Shown here: piece by piece, positions 1 to 11,849 of the stretch
Numbering within the stretch: position 1 is the stretch's first letter
Layout of the letters: each line of letters starts with the position of its first letter
Made by a program: the position numbers and the translations under genes
Assembly: GCA_003427395.1 (NCBI GenBank)
Contig: BFEA01000033.1
Location: forward strand, 1,787,648 to 1,822,590
DNA length: 34,943 nt
From: Chara braunii
Lineage: Eukaryota; Streptophyta; Charophyceae; Charales; Characeae
Reading direction: 5' to 3'
The notes under the pieces: generated by a model
The model's database searches: none
What the model saw: the letters and a program-made list of their open reading frames with translations, nothing else
What the model was told of the DNA's origin: nothing

Positions 1-35
<35 letters not shown>

Positions 36-226
36 GGTAGTCGCCCCCCTCTCTCTCTCTCCCTCCCTCTCTCTTGTGCGTGCTCTTAGTGTCATTGCTT
101 GGCTACCTTAGGGTTGCGGTCCTCTCTATCTTTCCAAGAAAAAGCTCAATAGAGTAAAAAAAATCATTCCAACTGTGAAAAAGATTGCGACCGCAATTTG
201 ATCTATATTTCAATTTTGCCATTTAG

Positions 227-270
<44 letters not shown>

Positions 271-335
271 CTTTTTTTTTTCTCTCTTTCTCTCTGTGGT
301 AGGCCTCCCCCTCTCCCTCTCTCTCTATCTCATTT

Positions 336-403
<68 letters not shown>

Positions 404-612
404 GTAGTCGCCCCCCTCTCTCTCTCTCCCTCCCTCTCTCTTGTGCGTGCTCTTAGTGTCATTGCTTGGCTACCTTAGGGTTGCGTTCCTCTCTATCTTT
501 CCAAGAAAAAGCTCAATAGATTAAAAAAAATCATTCCAACTGTGAAAAAGATTGCGACCGCAATTTGATCCATATTTCAATTTTGCCATTTAGCCTCTCT
601 CTCTCTCTCTCT

Positions 613-643
<31 letters not shown>

Positions 644-708
644 CTTTTTTTTTTTTTTCTCTCTCTCTGTGGTAGGCCTCCCCCTCTCCCTCTCTCTCTA
701 TCTCATTT

Positions 709-748
<40 letters not shown>

Positions 749-894
749 AGTCGCCCCCCTCCCTCTCTCTCCCTCCCTCTCTCTTGTGCGTGCTCTTAGT
801 GTCATTGCTTGGCTACCTTAGGGTTGCGTTCCTCTCTCTCTCTCTCTTGTGCGCGCTCTTAGTGTCATTGCTTGGCTAGCTTAGGGTTGCGTTC
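1..894. repeat. CT-rich satellite, about 3 tandem units
   Basis: The same unit recurs with anchors at 36, 403 and 746, so the spacings are 367 and 343 bases. Each unit has a long (CT)n/(T)n tract, a short GC-rich block, then a unique-looking AT-rich stretch. The length differences come from the microsatellite tracts. A fourth partial copy (837-894) repeats the sequence at 780-831 about 60 bases downstream. Reading frames here encode only Ser/Leu runs and are not genes. Confidence 0.9.
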
Positions 895-3132
895 CCCACG
901 CCCACACGGTAGACAATAGGCAATATAGGTTATATTTCCGATTTAGACTTCTCCTGTCATGTAGTGGTGGTGACGGTCTCGAGTTACCATCATTGAACTG
1001 ACTGGCCCCAGGTAATTCAGAACTACTTTTTCATTGCATCTTTATTTCAGCAGGGCACGGGTGTTTGCCTCTCACATAGGGAAGGGATGTTAGGTACCAC
1101 TCATCGTTTCATAGAACCAAGAAGGGTCTGGGTCCATAGGTGTCTTTCTTTACACACTGATGAAGAGCCCAAGGGGCTTGTCATGCTGCACCCTCACTTC
1201 ATCACCCCTAAATGCTTTCGGCGCTCTGCTGTGGTGTCGTATGTATGTGTAGTGTACGTTTTCTGTTTGTGTTTCGCTGTGGCCAGGGAAGTGCCTGTCA
1301 CCATGCTAGACTGCTGACTGGCTTGCGGCAGCAAGCCAGCTCAATTGCTGCTCTCCGATTTCTGACAGGAGGAGATCGATCCAGGGAGCAGTGCGAGCCG
1401 AGTGTAGGGGTTGTGGCCATATAAAACAGGCCGACGAGCGATGTGATGCCCAAAACGGTCGGTTGTTGGGCATGCCTCAGAGAAGGGAAGTTGCTGCGGG
1501 CGGGAGGCCTGCGGACTCGACCCCAGCGCCTGCGCGACACCTGCAATGCGGGCCGCATCACAGTAGCCACAGGGCTGAAAATGCAGCCAGCAGTAACAGT
1601 CGCAGCAGGCTGTGGGTGGCCCTGGGACGCGATGGGCGGAGTAGCGAGCCCGGAGCCGCATCAGCATGAGGATAGTACCGCTGGGTGGAAAAGGGGAGGC
1701 CTCCCTTGACTTCCGCCTGCGGACAGGCGGATGCGGAGAAGCGGTACGCGCCCAGGGATCACTCGCTGTTTTGTTGTTTCGAAAGAGCCGCTGCTGGTTG
1801 CTGGTTGGACGGAGGGCTGATGATGCCACCGAACCTCCACCGCACCGGCGGAGGCAGAATGGAGTGCGAGTGAGGAAGGAAAATCTTTTTTCTACTACAA
1901 TGTGTTACGCAACTGGTGTGCTATATGCGTGGCACATCGATACATACTCCGCACGTACGCGGAATGTGTGTGTGTGTGTGCCGCGCTACCCACCAACCCA
2001 TCCTTCGCCCGTCTCCACTCATTTGTCGTCGGAAGCTGCAGTTCTTTGCGTCGTTCTACAGCTTTGACTGTCAGCAGAGCGCAGGTACGCTTCGGGCGCT
2101 TGCCCTGCCTTGCTTGGCTTTGGCGTGGCTCGGGCTAGGTTGCCTCGTCGATTGATCGGGCTGGCCTGGCAGGTGCCCATCACTGTCGGCTGGTGACGAG
2201 CTGGGGCCCAAATACAGCGGGGTCTCGTGGAGGGGCTTTGGGAGGGTGCAGGGCAGGGCAGGGCGAGCGCGCGCAGTCGGAAGGAGTTCGGTGGGGGAGC
2301 GGGGCGTGCGGGCTGGCGGGCGGATGGACGGACGAGCGGCAGGCGGGAGGGTGTGCGATCAGGTGTGCGATCAGGTGTGCGGGTTGTCTGGTACGAGGGG
2401 CGGGACGCGCTGCGGTCGTCGAAGACATTCAAGGGCGCTTTCTTCATCAACTTGAAATTAGCCTGGGGTGAGGTGTTGTTAGGTGGGACTCTTACACGTT
2501 CGTGTTGTGCTGTGCCGTCCCGTCCTGTGCTATGCTGTGCCCCGTTGTCTTGCCGCACTCTGTCGTTGGTCGTGCTCGATCGAATCGCAAGCGAAGCTTC
2601 GTATTCTGCGCTAGTCTTACCTCTTCGCTCGTCTGTCACTCTCGCGCCCTCCCGTTCTCGCACTGTCTCTCTTGCTGATGCGTGCATGGCGCGTTGCCTC
2701 TGACGCATGGGGGCGCTTCGCAATCATCGCCTGCTTCACTCAGCCCCGTGGTAAGGAACTCGTCGTCGTAGTCGCACGCGATATTCGCCATGGTCCACCA
2801 TCCTTGTGCTGAACTTTTTGTTGCCCTTTTTGATCTTCACTCCGTTTGTTGTTGCCAAGTCGTCGTTCTCTAGTCGCCCCTATATTTGATTGGCCGTCTA
2901 GAGGTGGGGGTTCGTCGGAGGCAGGTGTGTCCCTTGCGGCGGCCGCGATGGTGGTGGTGGTGTAGGGTGTTGGTGTTTGCCAGTTGCACTGCTTCACGGT
3001 TGAGTCCTACTAGTAGTCGTCAAGCACTGCAGTCTCGGTGAGTAATCGGAAGTCTGGTCTGACTATCGTGGTCGCGTGTGTGCTCGGGGGTGTCCGGGTT
3101 GCGTGAGGCCGCGCGCGCTGCTGGTGGACAAC
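895..3132. other. Upstream region of the A20/AN1 gene, no gene recognised
   Basis: No protein family is recognisable on either strand. From about 1400 to 3100 the sequence is GC-rich with short tandem motifs (for example the repeated gtgcgatcag near 2350), which leaves long but compositionally biased open frames on both strands. A TATA-like ccatataaaac lies near 1418-1428. I cannot say whether it is used, because it is 1.7 kb from the start codon. The promoter and any 5' UTR of the downstream gene should lie in this stretch. Confidence 0.5.
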
Positions 3133-5351
3133 ATGGCGGAGCGCGAGCAACGGCTGGATGAAGGGGCATACCAGCCCGAGCAGCCTGTCCTCTGCGCTAA
3201 CAATTGCGGTTTCTTCGGGTGAGTGAAAGCGTTGCATATCCTCCCATCCTTGTTGGCATCTTTCCGGGTCTACAGTGCTGATAGCTTGTGTTCGTCTTAT
3301 GGTCTCAATAGTTTTCAAGTCGGTTTTACCAGATCTCCATGCTTGCTTTTGGACGCGGTTCGTTGGACGATGTTGTTGTGGGTGAAAGGGGTGGGGGCGT
3401 TGATCGAGAGTTGTCTGCGCGTTTGGCCGATGTTATTCTGTAATTTTGAAATGTTTTAAACTTTCAACAACTGTGCGGGACTCGTTTCTCTATGTTTGAC
3501 GGGGCCGCTCTATGGGAAGGCGATGGTGGTTGGCGGTGGAGAAGAGACGGGGTAAGTCGTTGGTTAGTCTCCGAGGGCCTATTTGCATCTACGTAGATAT
3601 ATGGATGGATAGATTGTTGTGTTAGTGTGAGTGGGAAGTGATGGTGATGATATGTACCGGTGAAGAGGTATTATGGCGTGGAGGCGGGAGTATTGTCCGC
3701 TGTGAGGTGCGCAGTTGTTGCGCAGATGGAATTGTGCGTATGGCTGAGGAAAGTCGCGGACGGGTATTTATTGTCATTATGGGCGTTTGTCCGTATCTAA
3801 GACCTCCCCAGGAAAGCTGCTGTTCCCTACCGTCAAATGGAAGAACACATCGGATGGCGAGGCGCGATGGTATCGTTTCCGACCCCGCGGCGTTTGTGGG
3901 AAGCGGGCGGTTTAATGATTTTGTCGTGATATAACGCGATGGGCGGCGGTTTCTGTTTTCGTGGTCGTGTAACACGATGGTTGTTGTGTTCAGGAGCTCG
4001 AGAAAGTTTCAGTGAGGGTGTTTTTTTTTTTGTTGTTGTAATTTTGATTCTTCGGATATGTAATGCAATCTGAAAGGATTGGTGTATGGAATCCACTTAG
4101 GCAATGACGGGAGTGGGTGCGCTGGGATTTGCGCAATATGCGTACTGGATTACCGAGAGAGTGAAAGTGGCGTCAGTAGGAGAAGATGAGGTAGGCTCTG
4201 TTTCGGGTGGGTGAAGAAGACGACAGAAACAGTCTTACTCACTTTGCGAATCAAACACAGATTTCTTCTCGTACTTTCAACTCTTTTGCTCTCTCGGTAT
4301 TAGTTCGGTAATTTGCCTCTTTCAATTCAATCCTAGTCGAGAGCATATCCACCACCCGTTAAGCACCTCATCGTAGCAAGTAGTCGCCGTCAAATTCAAA
4401 CGCACCCACTCACTCCAGCCAGTACTCAATCGAAGTGTTTTCCTTTTCGTTCTTGCTCTTCTTTTTCTCCTACCTCCGTTTCGGTTAGGTAGAGGAGGAG
4501 GAGAACATTCGAGTATTAACTGCAAACGAGTGGGTGTGCTGGGATTTGCCGGAGTACTTGGCTACCGAAAGAGCACAAGAGTAGATAAGAGGATAAAAAA
4601 GAGGCCGTGTTTGATTCGCACTGTCAGTACCTGGCTACCGAGAGGGCAACAGAGTACACGTATGGGTAAGAGAAGAAAAGGAGGAAGAGGGCTAAGTGTT
4701 TGTGTTTGGTTGCCTGGCTGTACGTGTGTGCATGGCAGAAATCCGATGTGCATGAATCTCTGCTCAAAATGCTATCGCGATTACACGGAGCAGCAGAAGG
4801 CGGCCGCTTCGATAGAGCAGGCGGCGACGGAAGGGGCGATTGCAGCCGAGGAGGCAAACGCCGCGAAGCAACGAGGAGGCGATCATATGATGGTGTCTCC
4901 GAGCGGAAGCGAGAGCACTTCAGGGAGCTCGTCTTCAAGAGCTATGGTGACGGAGTCTTCAGCTGGCCCATCCACGTCCTTGCAGGAGCAGCAGCAAGTG
5001 CCCTCTATCCATGGAGAGCGTCAGAGTAGCGAGCTGCAGCAGGTGCGGGATGAACGAGGTAGCGCGGCCATGGAAGGCGGCAGTGTGGCCATGGAAGGAG
5101 TGGCGACTTCCTCCGGAATGTCAGAAGATTCTCTGCCGGAGCGCAAGGTGAGAAAGCAGAGGAATCGCTGCTTCTCGTGCAACAAGCGAGTAGGGCTGAC
5201 TGGCTTCCCGTGCCGATGCGGCTACGTCTACTGTGCAGTTCACAGGTATTCCGACAAGCACAATTGCGCCTACGATTACAAAGCAGCAGGGCGCGACGCG
5301 ATCGCAAAGGCGAACCCCACGGTTGTGGCAACGAAAATCGAGAAGATTTGA
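3133..5351 (+). CDS. A20/AN1 zinc-finger stress-associated protein, two exons
   Basis: Exons 3133-3218 and 4739-5351 join to a 232-aa protein. The A20 finger has Cys21, Cys25, Cys37 and Cys40 with the usual spacing (C-x3-C-x11-C-x2-C). Its first half ([10 protein letters not shown]) is in exon 1 and its second half ([18 protein letters not shown]) in exon 2. A low-complexity Ala/Glu/Ser/Gln linker follows. The AN1 finger occupies about residues 173-205, with every ligand present (C-x2-C-x10-C-x-C-x4-C-x2-H-x5-H-x-C), and is followed by a conserved-looking basic tail ending at the TGA. The ATG has a strong context (aacATGG), and an in-frame TAA at 3043-3045 rules out a longer start. Known family members in plants bind ubiquitin chains, sometimes act as E3 ligases, and work in abiotic-stress responses in cytosol and nucleus. 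Plant members usually have an uninterrupted coding region, so the intron inside A20 is notable. The family call is firm; the stress role is inferred from the family. Confidence 0.93.
3219..4738 (+). other. Phase-2 GT-AG intron inside the A20 finger
   Basis: Donor ggGTGAGTG at 3219 and acceptor ggcAG ending at 4738. Splicing restores a single Gly codon (GG+A) and gives exactly the 11-residue spacing required between Cys25 and Cys37. The intron is 1520 bases long. Reading straight through from exon 1 meets a TGA at once, and the open frame before exon 2 (about 4530-4738) is intronic. Confidence 0.9.
4111..4680. repeat. Complex direct and inverted repeats inside the intron
   Basis: A block beginning gagtgggtgcgctgggattt at 4111 recurs diverged at 4528. 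The motif taccgagagag near 4150 has its inverted partner ctctctcggta near 4290-4300. A stretch containing gcgaatcaaacac near 4250 is inverted near 4610. This resembles a decayed foldback or MITE-like insertion. I could not define terminal repeats or a target duplication. Confidence 0.4.
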
Positions 5352-6054
5352 GGGGGGGGTGGGGGGACGCGGATGGGGTTTGGCGAAACACAGGAAGAAG
5401 AGCAGACGATAGAGGAGGGGAGAAAATGCAGCCCAAAGCGGACGAATGAATACTGCAAGCGAGGTTTAGGATTGGGCGAAGTGGCACTGAAGGGTTAGTC
5501 GGGGACGGGTCTTGTCAGGGGAGGGGGGGTGGGGGTGGACGGAATGGGCTGGTAAGACAGGTCGTCTTTCCGGGGGAGTCGAGGACGGGTCTAGGAGCGG
5601 GGGATAAGTGAAATGGGGTTGGCAAGACCATGTTGTCTTCTCGTAGGTAGCGGGGCAAGGGTCTGGAGTGAGAGGGGACTTGACGAAGAGGGGTTTGTTG
5701 CGGACGAGTGGAAGACACACGGAGCCGAACGAGCACATCTGGCAAAAGCAGTTAAAGCTGTTCTATGCGGGGTGGTTCGGGTGTCTGTTTTCACGGTTAC
5801 GTTTTGACGTGTGAGGACGCATCTGTAACCGGCAGGGCAGGGAGGTGGTTGATTGGGTGATGGGGGCTGGCATGGTCTGTGTTTTTAGGCAACTTAGAAG
5901 AAGAATAGTCAGTCTGGATGATGTGTTTTTGCAGTGGTGTATATACGGTTCTTTGTTTTTGTTGATTTCGTTTTCCTTGATGATGCAGTGACTCGGCTAC
6001 AACAGTGTGGGGTGGTGGCTTGGATATTTGTATTACGATCAGCCGAGCACTAAG

Positions 6055-6095
6055 TGATGATGATGATGTTGATGACGATGATGATGATGATGATG
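6055..6095. repeat. (GAT)n microsatellite
   Basis: About 13 interrupted tgatga triplets. On the minus strand this encodes only a His run. Confidence 0.9.
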
Positions 6096-6130
6096 GAAAG
6101 AAAAGCCAGAGCTATGTCTACGGCAATGCT

Positions 6131-6215
6131 CAGTGATTGTGCACACGTATCGATGAACCAGTGGTTGAAGGCAGTGATTGTTGTGCACACGTATCGATGA
6201 ACCAGTGGGTGAAGG
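6131..6215. repeat. Two-copy tandem repeat, 41-44 bp
   Basis: Copies start at 6131 and 6172, each from cagtgattg to tgaagg. They differ by a 3-base insertion and one substitution, so the duplication is fairly recent. Confidence 0.9.
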
Positions 6216-6810
6216 GTGGGTGGATGAACAGGTCGTGGAATTGCATGATGGATGCATAAGATGGATAACAATGTTCTCGGGTGTGGAATCTGTATGCCGC
6301 TGCGTATCGCGTGTTTGTGTAATGGCTTAAGACGTCCGCCATGACTGTTTCTTTCTGCTGCCAACGCATGTTAAGATGACCTGATGCTCGTCACTTTACG
6401 CCGCTCACTCGCATGTTTTTCGTTCTGCAGAAGTGCTGTTCGAGGTGCGTAGGTGTTCGTTTTTCATGGGGGTATATATCTTGTCGTGTCTTTATCATGT
6501 CAATCATAGCGCAGCTGAAGGCGGGAGTCCTGCACACACTTGGGAGTCTTCATGAGAAGCGTTTTCAATATTGGGGGGTTAACAATGGCGTGCAGAAGGA
6601 ACTGAATTTTGTACGGTCCAGAAAAAAGAACTGCAATGATATGACTAGTAATGTTGTTGTGCAAAGTTTAGGGCAAGTGCGTTGTTTGAACGTTGCGAAG
6701 GTGGTTTCTTGTTTATGGGCGTATTTGAAAAACGACTGTATGGAATGTCTTTAGCAGGCGCTAAATCGCTTTTTGGAGCCGGGCGGTTGTTCTGCCCCGT
6801 CGATTAGCTC

Positions 6811-7016
6811 TTGGTTGGATAGTGTTCGACTCCTCTTCAGTTCGTCAAAGGCGCACCGGTTCTCTGCCCGCTCGCGCAGCGTTTGCCTTGGTTGGATAGT
6901 GTTCGACTCCTATTCAGTTCGTCAAAGGCGCACTGGTTCTCTGCCCGCTCGCGCAGCGTTTGCCTTCGTAGTTTACGACTCCTTTTAAGCTCCTCGCCAG
7001 AGGCGCTCTGGTTCTC
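6811..7016. repeat. 77-bp tandem repeat, two copies plus a degenerate third
   Basis: The copies at 6811 and 6888 (ttggttggatagtgttcgac onward) are nearly identical. A third, diverged copy runs from about 6965 to 7016 and retains gactcc, gcgctctggttctct and similar blocks. Confidence 0.88.
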
Positions 7017-7514
7017 TCTGGTTGGAAGTTTTTCGTTCTTTATGAATTTTCGAGTGGGTTTATCGATCAGTCCGTCTCCCGGGCAACACGAATTGATATG
7101 AAGGAGAGGAGTGGGTGACTTGTTTCGCCGACGTAGGCCTGCGTCACTGTGTGTGGACCTCGTAAGCACTCTTAGGCAGAAGGTCGGGTTCTGGCTTTGC
7201 GTTGGCCCCGTTGTGGCACTACATGTATGCGTAGTTAGTTGTACGGTTGTTTCCCCAGCTGCTCTCCCAATGGAACTTGTGGAAGCCACAAAGCATGTTG
7301 GATGGTGGACGGTCCGATAATGCTTTCGACGAGTGATTTTACCGTCCGTCTCATGTTATACTCGGAATGCATGTCTTGAACGGGGGAGGTAGCGGGTATG
7401 TGCCCCTCATGTGGAGAATGCGACTCTGCTGTAACTTACCTGTGTTAACCCGCGTGCCTGTTATACTCAAGAGTCTTAACTCAATTGTGCTAATGCACGT
7501 GCCTGTCACACTCT

Positions 7515-7563
7515 ATTCTTAAGGAAGCTTATCGTGCGGTGGGCGATTTGCTTCCTTAAGAAT
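7515..7563. repeat. Perfect 14-bp inverted repeat (hairpin)
   Basis: attcttaaggaagc at 7515-7528 is the exact reverse complement of 7550-7563, with a 21-base loop. No T-run or other terminator feature follows, so I only call a hairpin. Confidence 0.85.
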
Positions 7564-9410
7564 ACCTCGTAACTTTGCCCGGCTTACGGTTACTGGAGAT
7601 TTTGTGTTGAGCTGTCTTGAACGTTGATGGGAGTGCGCGTTGTTGCTTGCGTTTTGGAACTTGGCACATGTGTCATCTGTTTGGCGGGCAAGTGTTGCTT
7701 CGTTTGTGCTGTGGTACAGATCGCTGGACTCTGTGTACGTGTAATCGCTGCTGAAGCCATCTTGAAAGTGTTCCTTGTTCTCTTTCTGAGAGTTGTGAAG
7801 CGGTGACGACGAGTTATTTTCGATTCTCTACTGCCAGTGGTCACGAGGATAACGATGCGTTTGCATCCCACCCTGGCTGTTATGTGTGAGATTTTGTTTT
7901 GCTTGGGCAAGTCCCTTACGTTGTCGGCTCTTTCTCCATGACCTCCCAGTGAGAGGGATTTGGAAGTGAAATATGAAAGAGGGAGGGGACTGGACCCAGC
8001 AGCTAAGATAGAAGTGGATCGCTGAAAGTGCGTATCCGCTGTAGGGCTTGTGTCCGTGTTGGCCGGTCCCTCTGGGTTTGTGATTCTCTGTTGTTGATAT
8101 AGGGTGGGTGAGTAGTCAGGGGAATTGATTGCTTGACGGATTAGACGACCTCGGGTTTGTTTGTAGGATTGGTAAATAGATTGATTTCCCATAAAGTCGA
8201 GACTTGTGACAGTGTAAGTGGTGATTTCGTACGCACCCATTTTGTGTGTCTTGAAGTCTCTATTGACTCGCCGCAGCGTCCGTTTTCGATCATCCGTATT
8301 ATTGTGGAAACGCAGTATTGTATCATGTACAAATATAGGTTCGAACCGCGGGTTCTGCACCGGGCATTCTCGCACGTGTCTCTGGTGAAGGTCTGTCTAT
8401 ACGCTTTGGTCGTCTGTGTCACTGGTTGGTTTCCTTGACGGTTCTAGGGTGGGTGGATGGTATGTGTTGACCTCGAAGTCGTTCCCACGACGTGGCAGTC
8501 ACACTAGATTATCCCGGTGGTGTGCCTTGACTATTTGAGTGGCAATCTCTTACGGAGGATTTCTCGAAGTCTGTCTGTCTGATAACTGTAGGCGAGGTGC
8601 AAGCTTGCTTTTCGATTAACGATGTGACCTCCGAGGGAGTGCGATATTGGATGATGTGTACTGATAGTGGACGACATAGAGAACTACGGACAGCTCTACG
8701 GCACGGAGGAATCGCTGTACGCTGACAAAGCGAACCGTGCACGTGAGCGAGAGAAGGTCAATGGGCGCGAGCCGTTTTCTTGTGCATGGGGACTCGTATT
8801 TCCGCCGATTTTTAGGACGATCTGGTGTCCCCACGGTCCGGTTTCTGATGTCGTCTCCCCATATATATGAGTAAATGTGAAACCGACAGATCTCCGGTGA
8901 ATGGTAGACTTTTGCTACCTTCTTTGTTCATGAAGGTCGGGTTCAAGCATTGGGAGTGTCGTCCATGCGCAGACATCTGTGAATGTGACCGGCTCCGGGC
9001 AGATGTTGGTGATCCCAGTTGTGTGACTTTCTGTTGTGAAGATCATGAGGTCGGCGTCCTTCACGAAGTGTTTAACGACCTTGACTGCGTTCTTCTGTTT
9101 CTCTTTGGGAACTTGCGAGCACATCGCTTTGTGAAGTTGATCATTGAGTCGCGAACGTTAATGCGTCACGATTTTGTTGCGTGGGTGAACTGTGGGCACG
9201 TTTGTTCGTTGAGCGCCTAGTAGTGGGGCTGTGGTGAGAAGGTGGCTGAAGATTGGTCCTGCGGTTCGCTGTTTTGGTACTGTTTGATTCCGTGGTTGCA
9301 ATGTCTAGTGCCCATGTCAGGCCGCTGGCGTTTTGCCAGATTCGACGCCCCTATTACGTGGCGATATCTTGTACGGCCAGTCTTGCTGTAAGTGGGTGGT
9401 GGAAAAGGTG

Positions 9411-9607
9411 TCCTGATCCTGATTGAATGTGTCCGTCTTCACCCAATTTCCACATGCAAGCTGTCTTGGAGGGGCACTTGCATGCGTGATGTGAGTGGTT
9501 GGAAGAAGGGTCTCCTGATCCTGATTGAATGTTCGAATGTGTGCGTCTTCACCCAATTTCCACATGATAGCTGTTTGGGAGGCGCACTTGCATACGTGAT
9601 GTGAGTG
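9411..9607. repeat. About 101-bp tandem duplication
   Basis: tcctgatcctgattgaatg begins at 9411 and again at 9512. Both copies continue through caatttccacatg and end in gtgatgtgagtg. The second copy has a small internal insertion (ttcgaatg). Confidence 0.88.
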
Positions 9608-9765
9608 TTCGTGGGCATGCAGCTGTAGCACTGTTTCAATGGCGAGGTGTAGGTGTGAAATTTCCTGACCCCAAGTGTGCGTCGCCCGGCTGTTTTTGGG
9701 TTTTGGCATCCGCGAGTGGTTTATCGTTTTCATTCGTTTTATGTTGTTACTCGCATTCCCAATAT

Positions 9766-9844
9766 GAAGGCGTGCTGAATCATCTGCCTAGAGTCTAGTT
9801 TTCGAAAGGCGTGCTGAATCATCAGCAGCCTAGTCTAGTTTTCG
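9766..9844. repeat. About 40-bp tandem duplication
   Basis: gcgtgctgaatcatc followed by tctagttttcg occurs twice, starting at 9766 and about 9805, with small differences. Confidence 0.85.
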
Positions 9845-11514
9845 TTCAATGGACTGGCCCCCTTCCTATTGTTTGGCTACGTAGATCCTCAGCCGGCGAA
9901 CATGACTCAGGGCCGTTGATGTAGGATTAAGCGTGCGGGTCTAAACAGTCGTTCCTTTGTAAAATTGCCCGAAGAGGAACCGCTGTGGCAGGGATTCTGG
10001 CGTTGTGAAAGCCACAGGTGTTTGCGTTGGCTGCCATGTCGTTTTCCTGCCAGGTCAGGCCGACTGCAACCGCAGGGCCCAGAAAAGAAAAGTCGCTTGT
10101 ACTGGTTGAGTCACTATACCAATAATTTTCCTGCTCTTGCCCGTGGAGACGCCCTCCCAATAATTTTGCTTGAAACGCTGAGCACGGAGCACAAACCTTA
10201 TTCCGGCAGGGTCCTGATTTGCCCCATGATTGTTCTCCTCATTATGGAGGGATATAGGACACCTCTGAAGTATCCTTCGACACGTTTACGGGTTCTGTAG
10301 ATCTCGTTTAATGCATGAGATATAGGCTGTGAAAGAACGCCCTCCAGTACTAAAAACGGAAATGCGTTTGAGGGACACGTATACGGAGCATGGTCGTCGC
10401 AGTGTAAATAGTGAAAAGTGAACTTGTGTCGCTTGCTCTTTTGAGCAACATGATAAAAATGTTGACGACCAGGACGTTTGTGATACCTGTTACAGAGCTG
10501 CTGCTCATTCTGAACCTTGTTCCGGGTATGTATCGGATATTTGTGGGGAGTAGGAAATAAAAAAAAAGCCTTCTCAGATGATGCAAGTGGGCCATCCCAA
10601 AAGGTGTACGTCTTCTCGGAGTTTCTTTCTACTGTAGGATTTAAGTACCCCTCGACTATCCGCACAAGCAGTGGTCCTCCCTAACTCCGTAGAGCAACCT
10701 AATGTGCAGATGTTGATTGCCTGTTTTTGAGAGACAGTAGGAGGGGGTTGGGGTAAGGGAAAAATCGTTGTTTTTAACTGCTGGTACACCACGTTGTGCA
10801 TTCTGATCACTGGTAGCAGGACCTGTGGACAAGGTGGGCATGCAGATGGCCTTATCAGTGGATGGCAAATAAATTCGAGCCTCCGAACCAGGGCACGAGC
10901 TGCGAGTGGAATCGGACAGATGCGACTTCCCGTGGTGCTGGGTTCGCACATTACGCGATTTAGCTTGGCTGGCATCGCGTGTGGTTGCTTGCCTGACGTA
11001 TGATGTGGTGGCCTTGTTGCTTAACTGGCATGGGATGTGGTTGCTTGAGTGATGTGGTTTGGATGGCATGGCATGTGGTTGCTTGTCTCTGGTCCCTTGG
11101 TGCTATGGGTGGCAGGGGATGCGGTATCTTGGCTGCTAGAGCAGTTTCCCCGCTGAGACGGATTTTTTTTTTTTTTTTTTTTTGAATGTTGGATCAGACG
11201 CGTTTTTTTGTTTTGTTTTCTGTAACGTCTGTTGGCGTTATGAGTATGCCCCGGTACCTCAACCGGCAGATATCTCCCGGTACCTCCACCAGCAGATAGC
11301 TCCTATTTACTGGTGGGGTGCATCACCTGCGGGAAACCTTGAACACCAGCAGATGTCTCCTCTTTCTATTGGTAGGGTGCAGGACCTGTGGGAACCTTGG
11401 ACCCGTCCCATACACAGAATATACGAAGAATACCGGGGCCTTCACCCTGGCTGGCTGCGAAAGAGAGGTCCTGTCTATATTGCATGAAATGGATCTACTG
11501 TCCTTTTACTTTGC

Positions 11515-11572
11515 GCTGTGAGATGGACGCCTTCGCAGAATTTGCTGTGAGATGGACGCCTTCGCAGAATTT
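11515..11572. repeat. 29-bp perfect tandem duplication
   Basis: The unit gctgtgagatggacgccttc and its continuation occupies 11515-11543 and is repeated at 11544-11572 without a mismatch. Confidence 0.92.
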
Positions 11573-11849
11573 GCAGAAAAGTGGTAGCCGGTGATCCTGA
11601 GTGGGACTACATACTGGGAATGTTCACTGGGAAGAGCATGGAAGTACCTCCTGTTAACTCAGTAGCAGGAGGGGGAGGTAGATTTGGGAAGGGCAAACAG
11701 CTGGTGAGAGGTAAGTTCTTTCTTTCTGGAGTCGTCGCTGGAAGCGTGCATCAGGAGCCTGTGTACCTCGTGGTAATCTTAGTCCGAATATGTAGTGGTA
11801 CAGTAGAGACTGCAGGGTGATGTACAACGGGTTACCTTTGGAAAAGTCC

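Noticed and set aside
296-478. Ser/Leu-repeat frame in the CT satellite
   Set aside because: Microsatellite translation only.
1341-1829. 162-aa minus frame and overlapping plus frames
   Set aside because: Mutually overlapping, no recognisable motif, Cys/Pro/Arg-rich by composition only.
2019-2723. 234-aa open frame on the minus strand
   Set aside because: GC-rich, Arg/Pro/Ser/Ala-biased, no domain, and it overlaps equally long frames on the other strand. It is typical of biased composition upstream of a gene.
4530-4738. N-terminal extension of the AN1 reading frame
   Set aside because: It is intron sequence: it lacks the first half of the A20 finger, while splicing from 3218 to 4739 gives a perfect finger.
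8335-8360. ggttcgaacc resembling a tRNA T-loop / B box
   Set aside because: It is a palindrome; no flanking T-stem, acceptor stem or A box could be fitted on either strand.
7590-8375. 261-aa minus frame
   Set aside because: Thr/Arg/Ser-rich, no family recognised, and no support from splice or promoter signals. I could not justify a gene.
9766-9845. Possible hammerhead core on the minus strand (CUGAUGA ... GAAAAC)
   Set aside because: The intervening sequence does not form stem II and no stem I or III is available.
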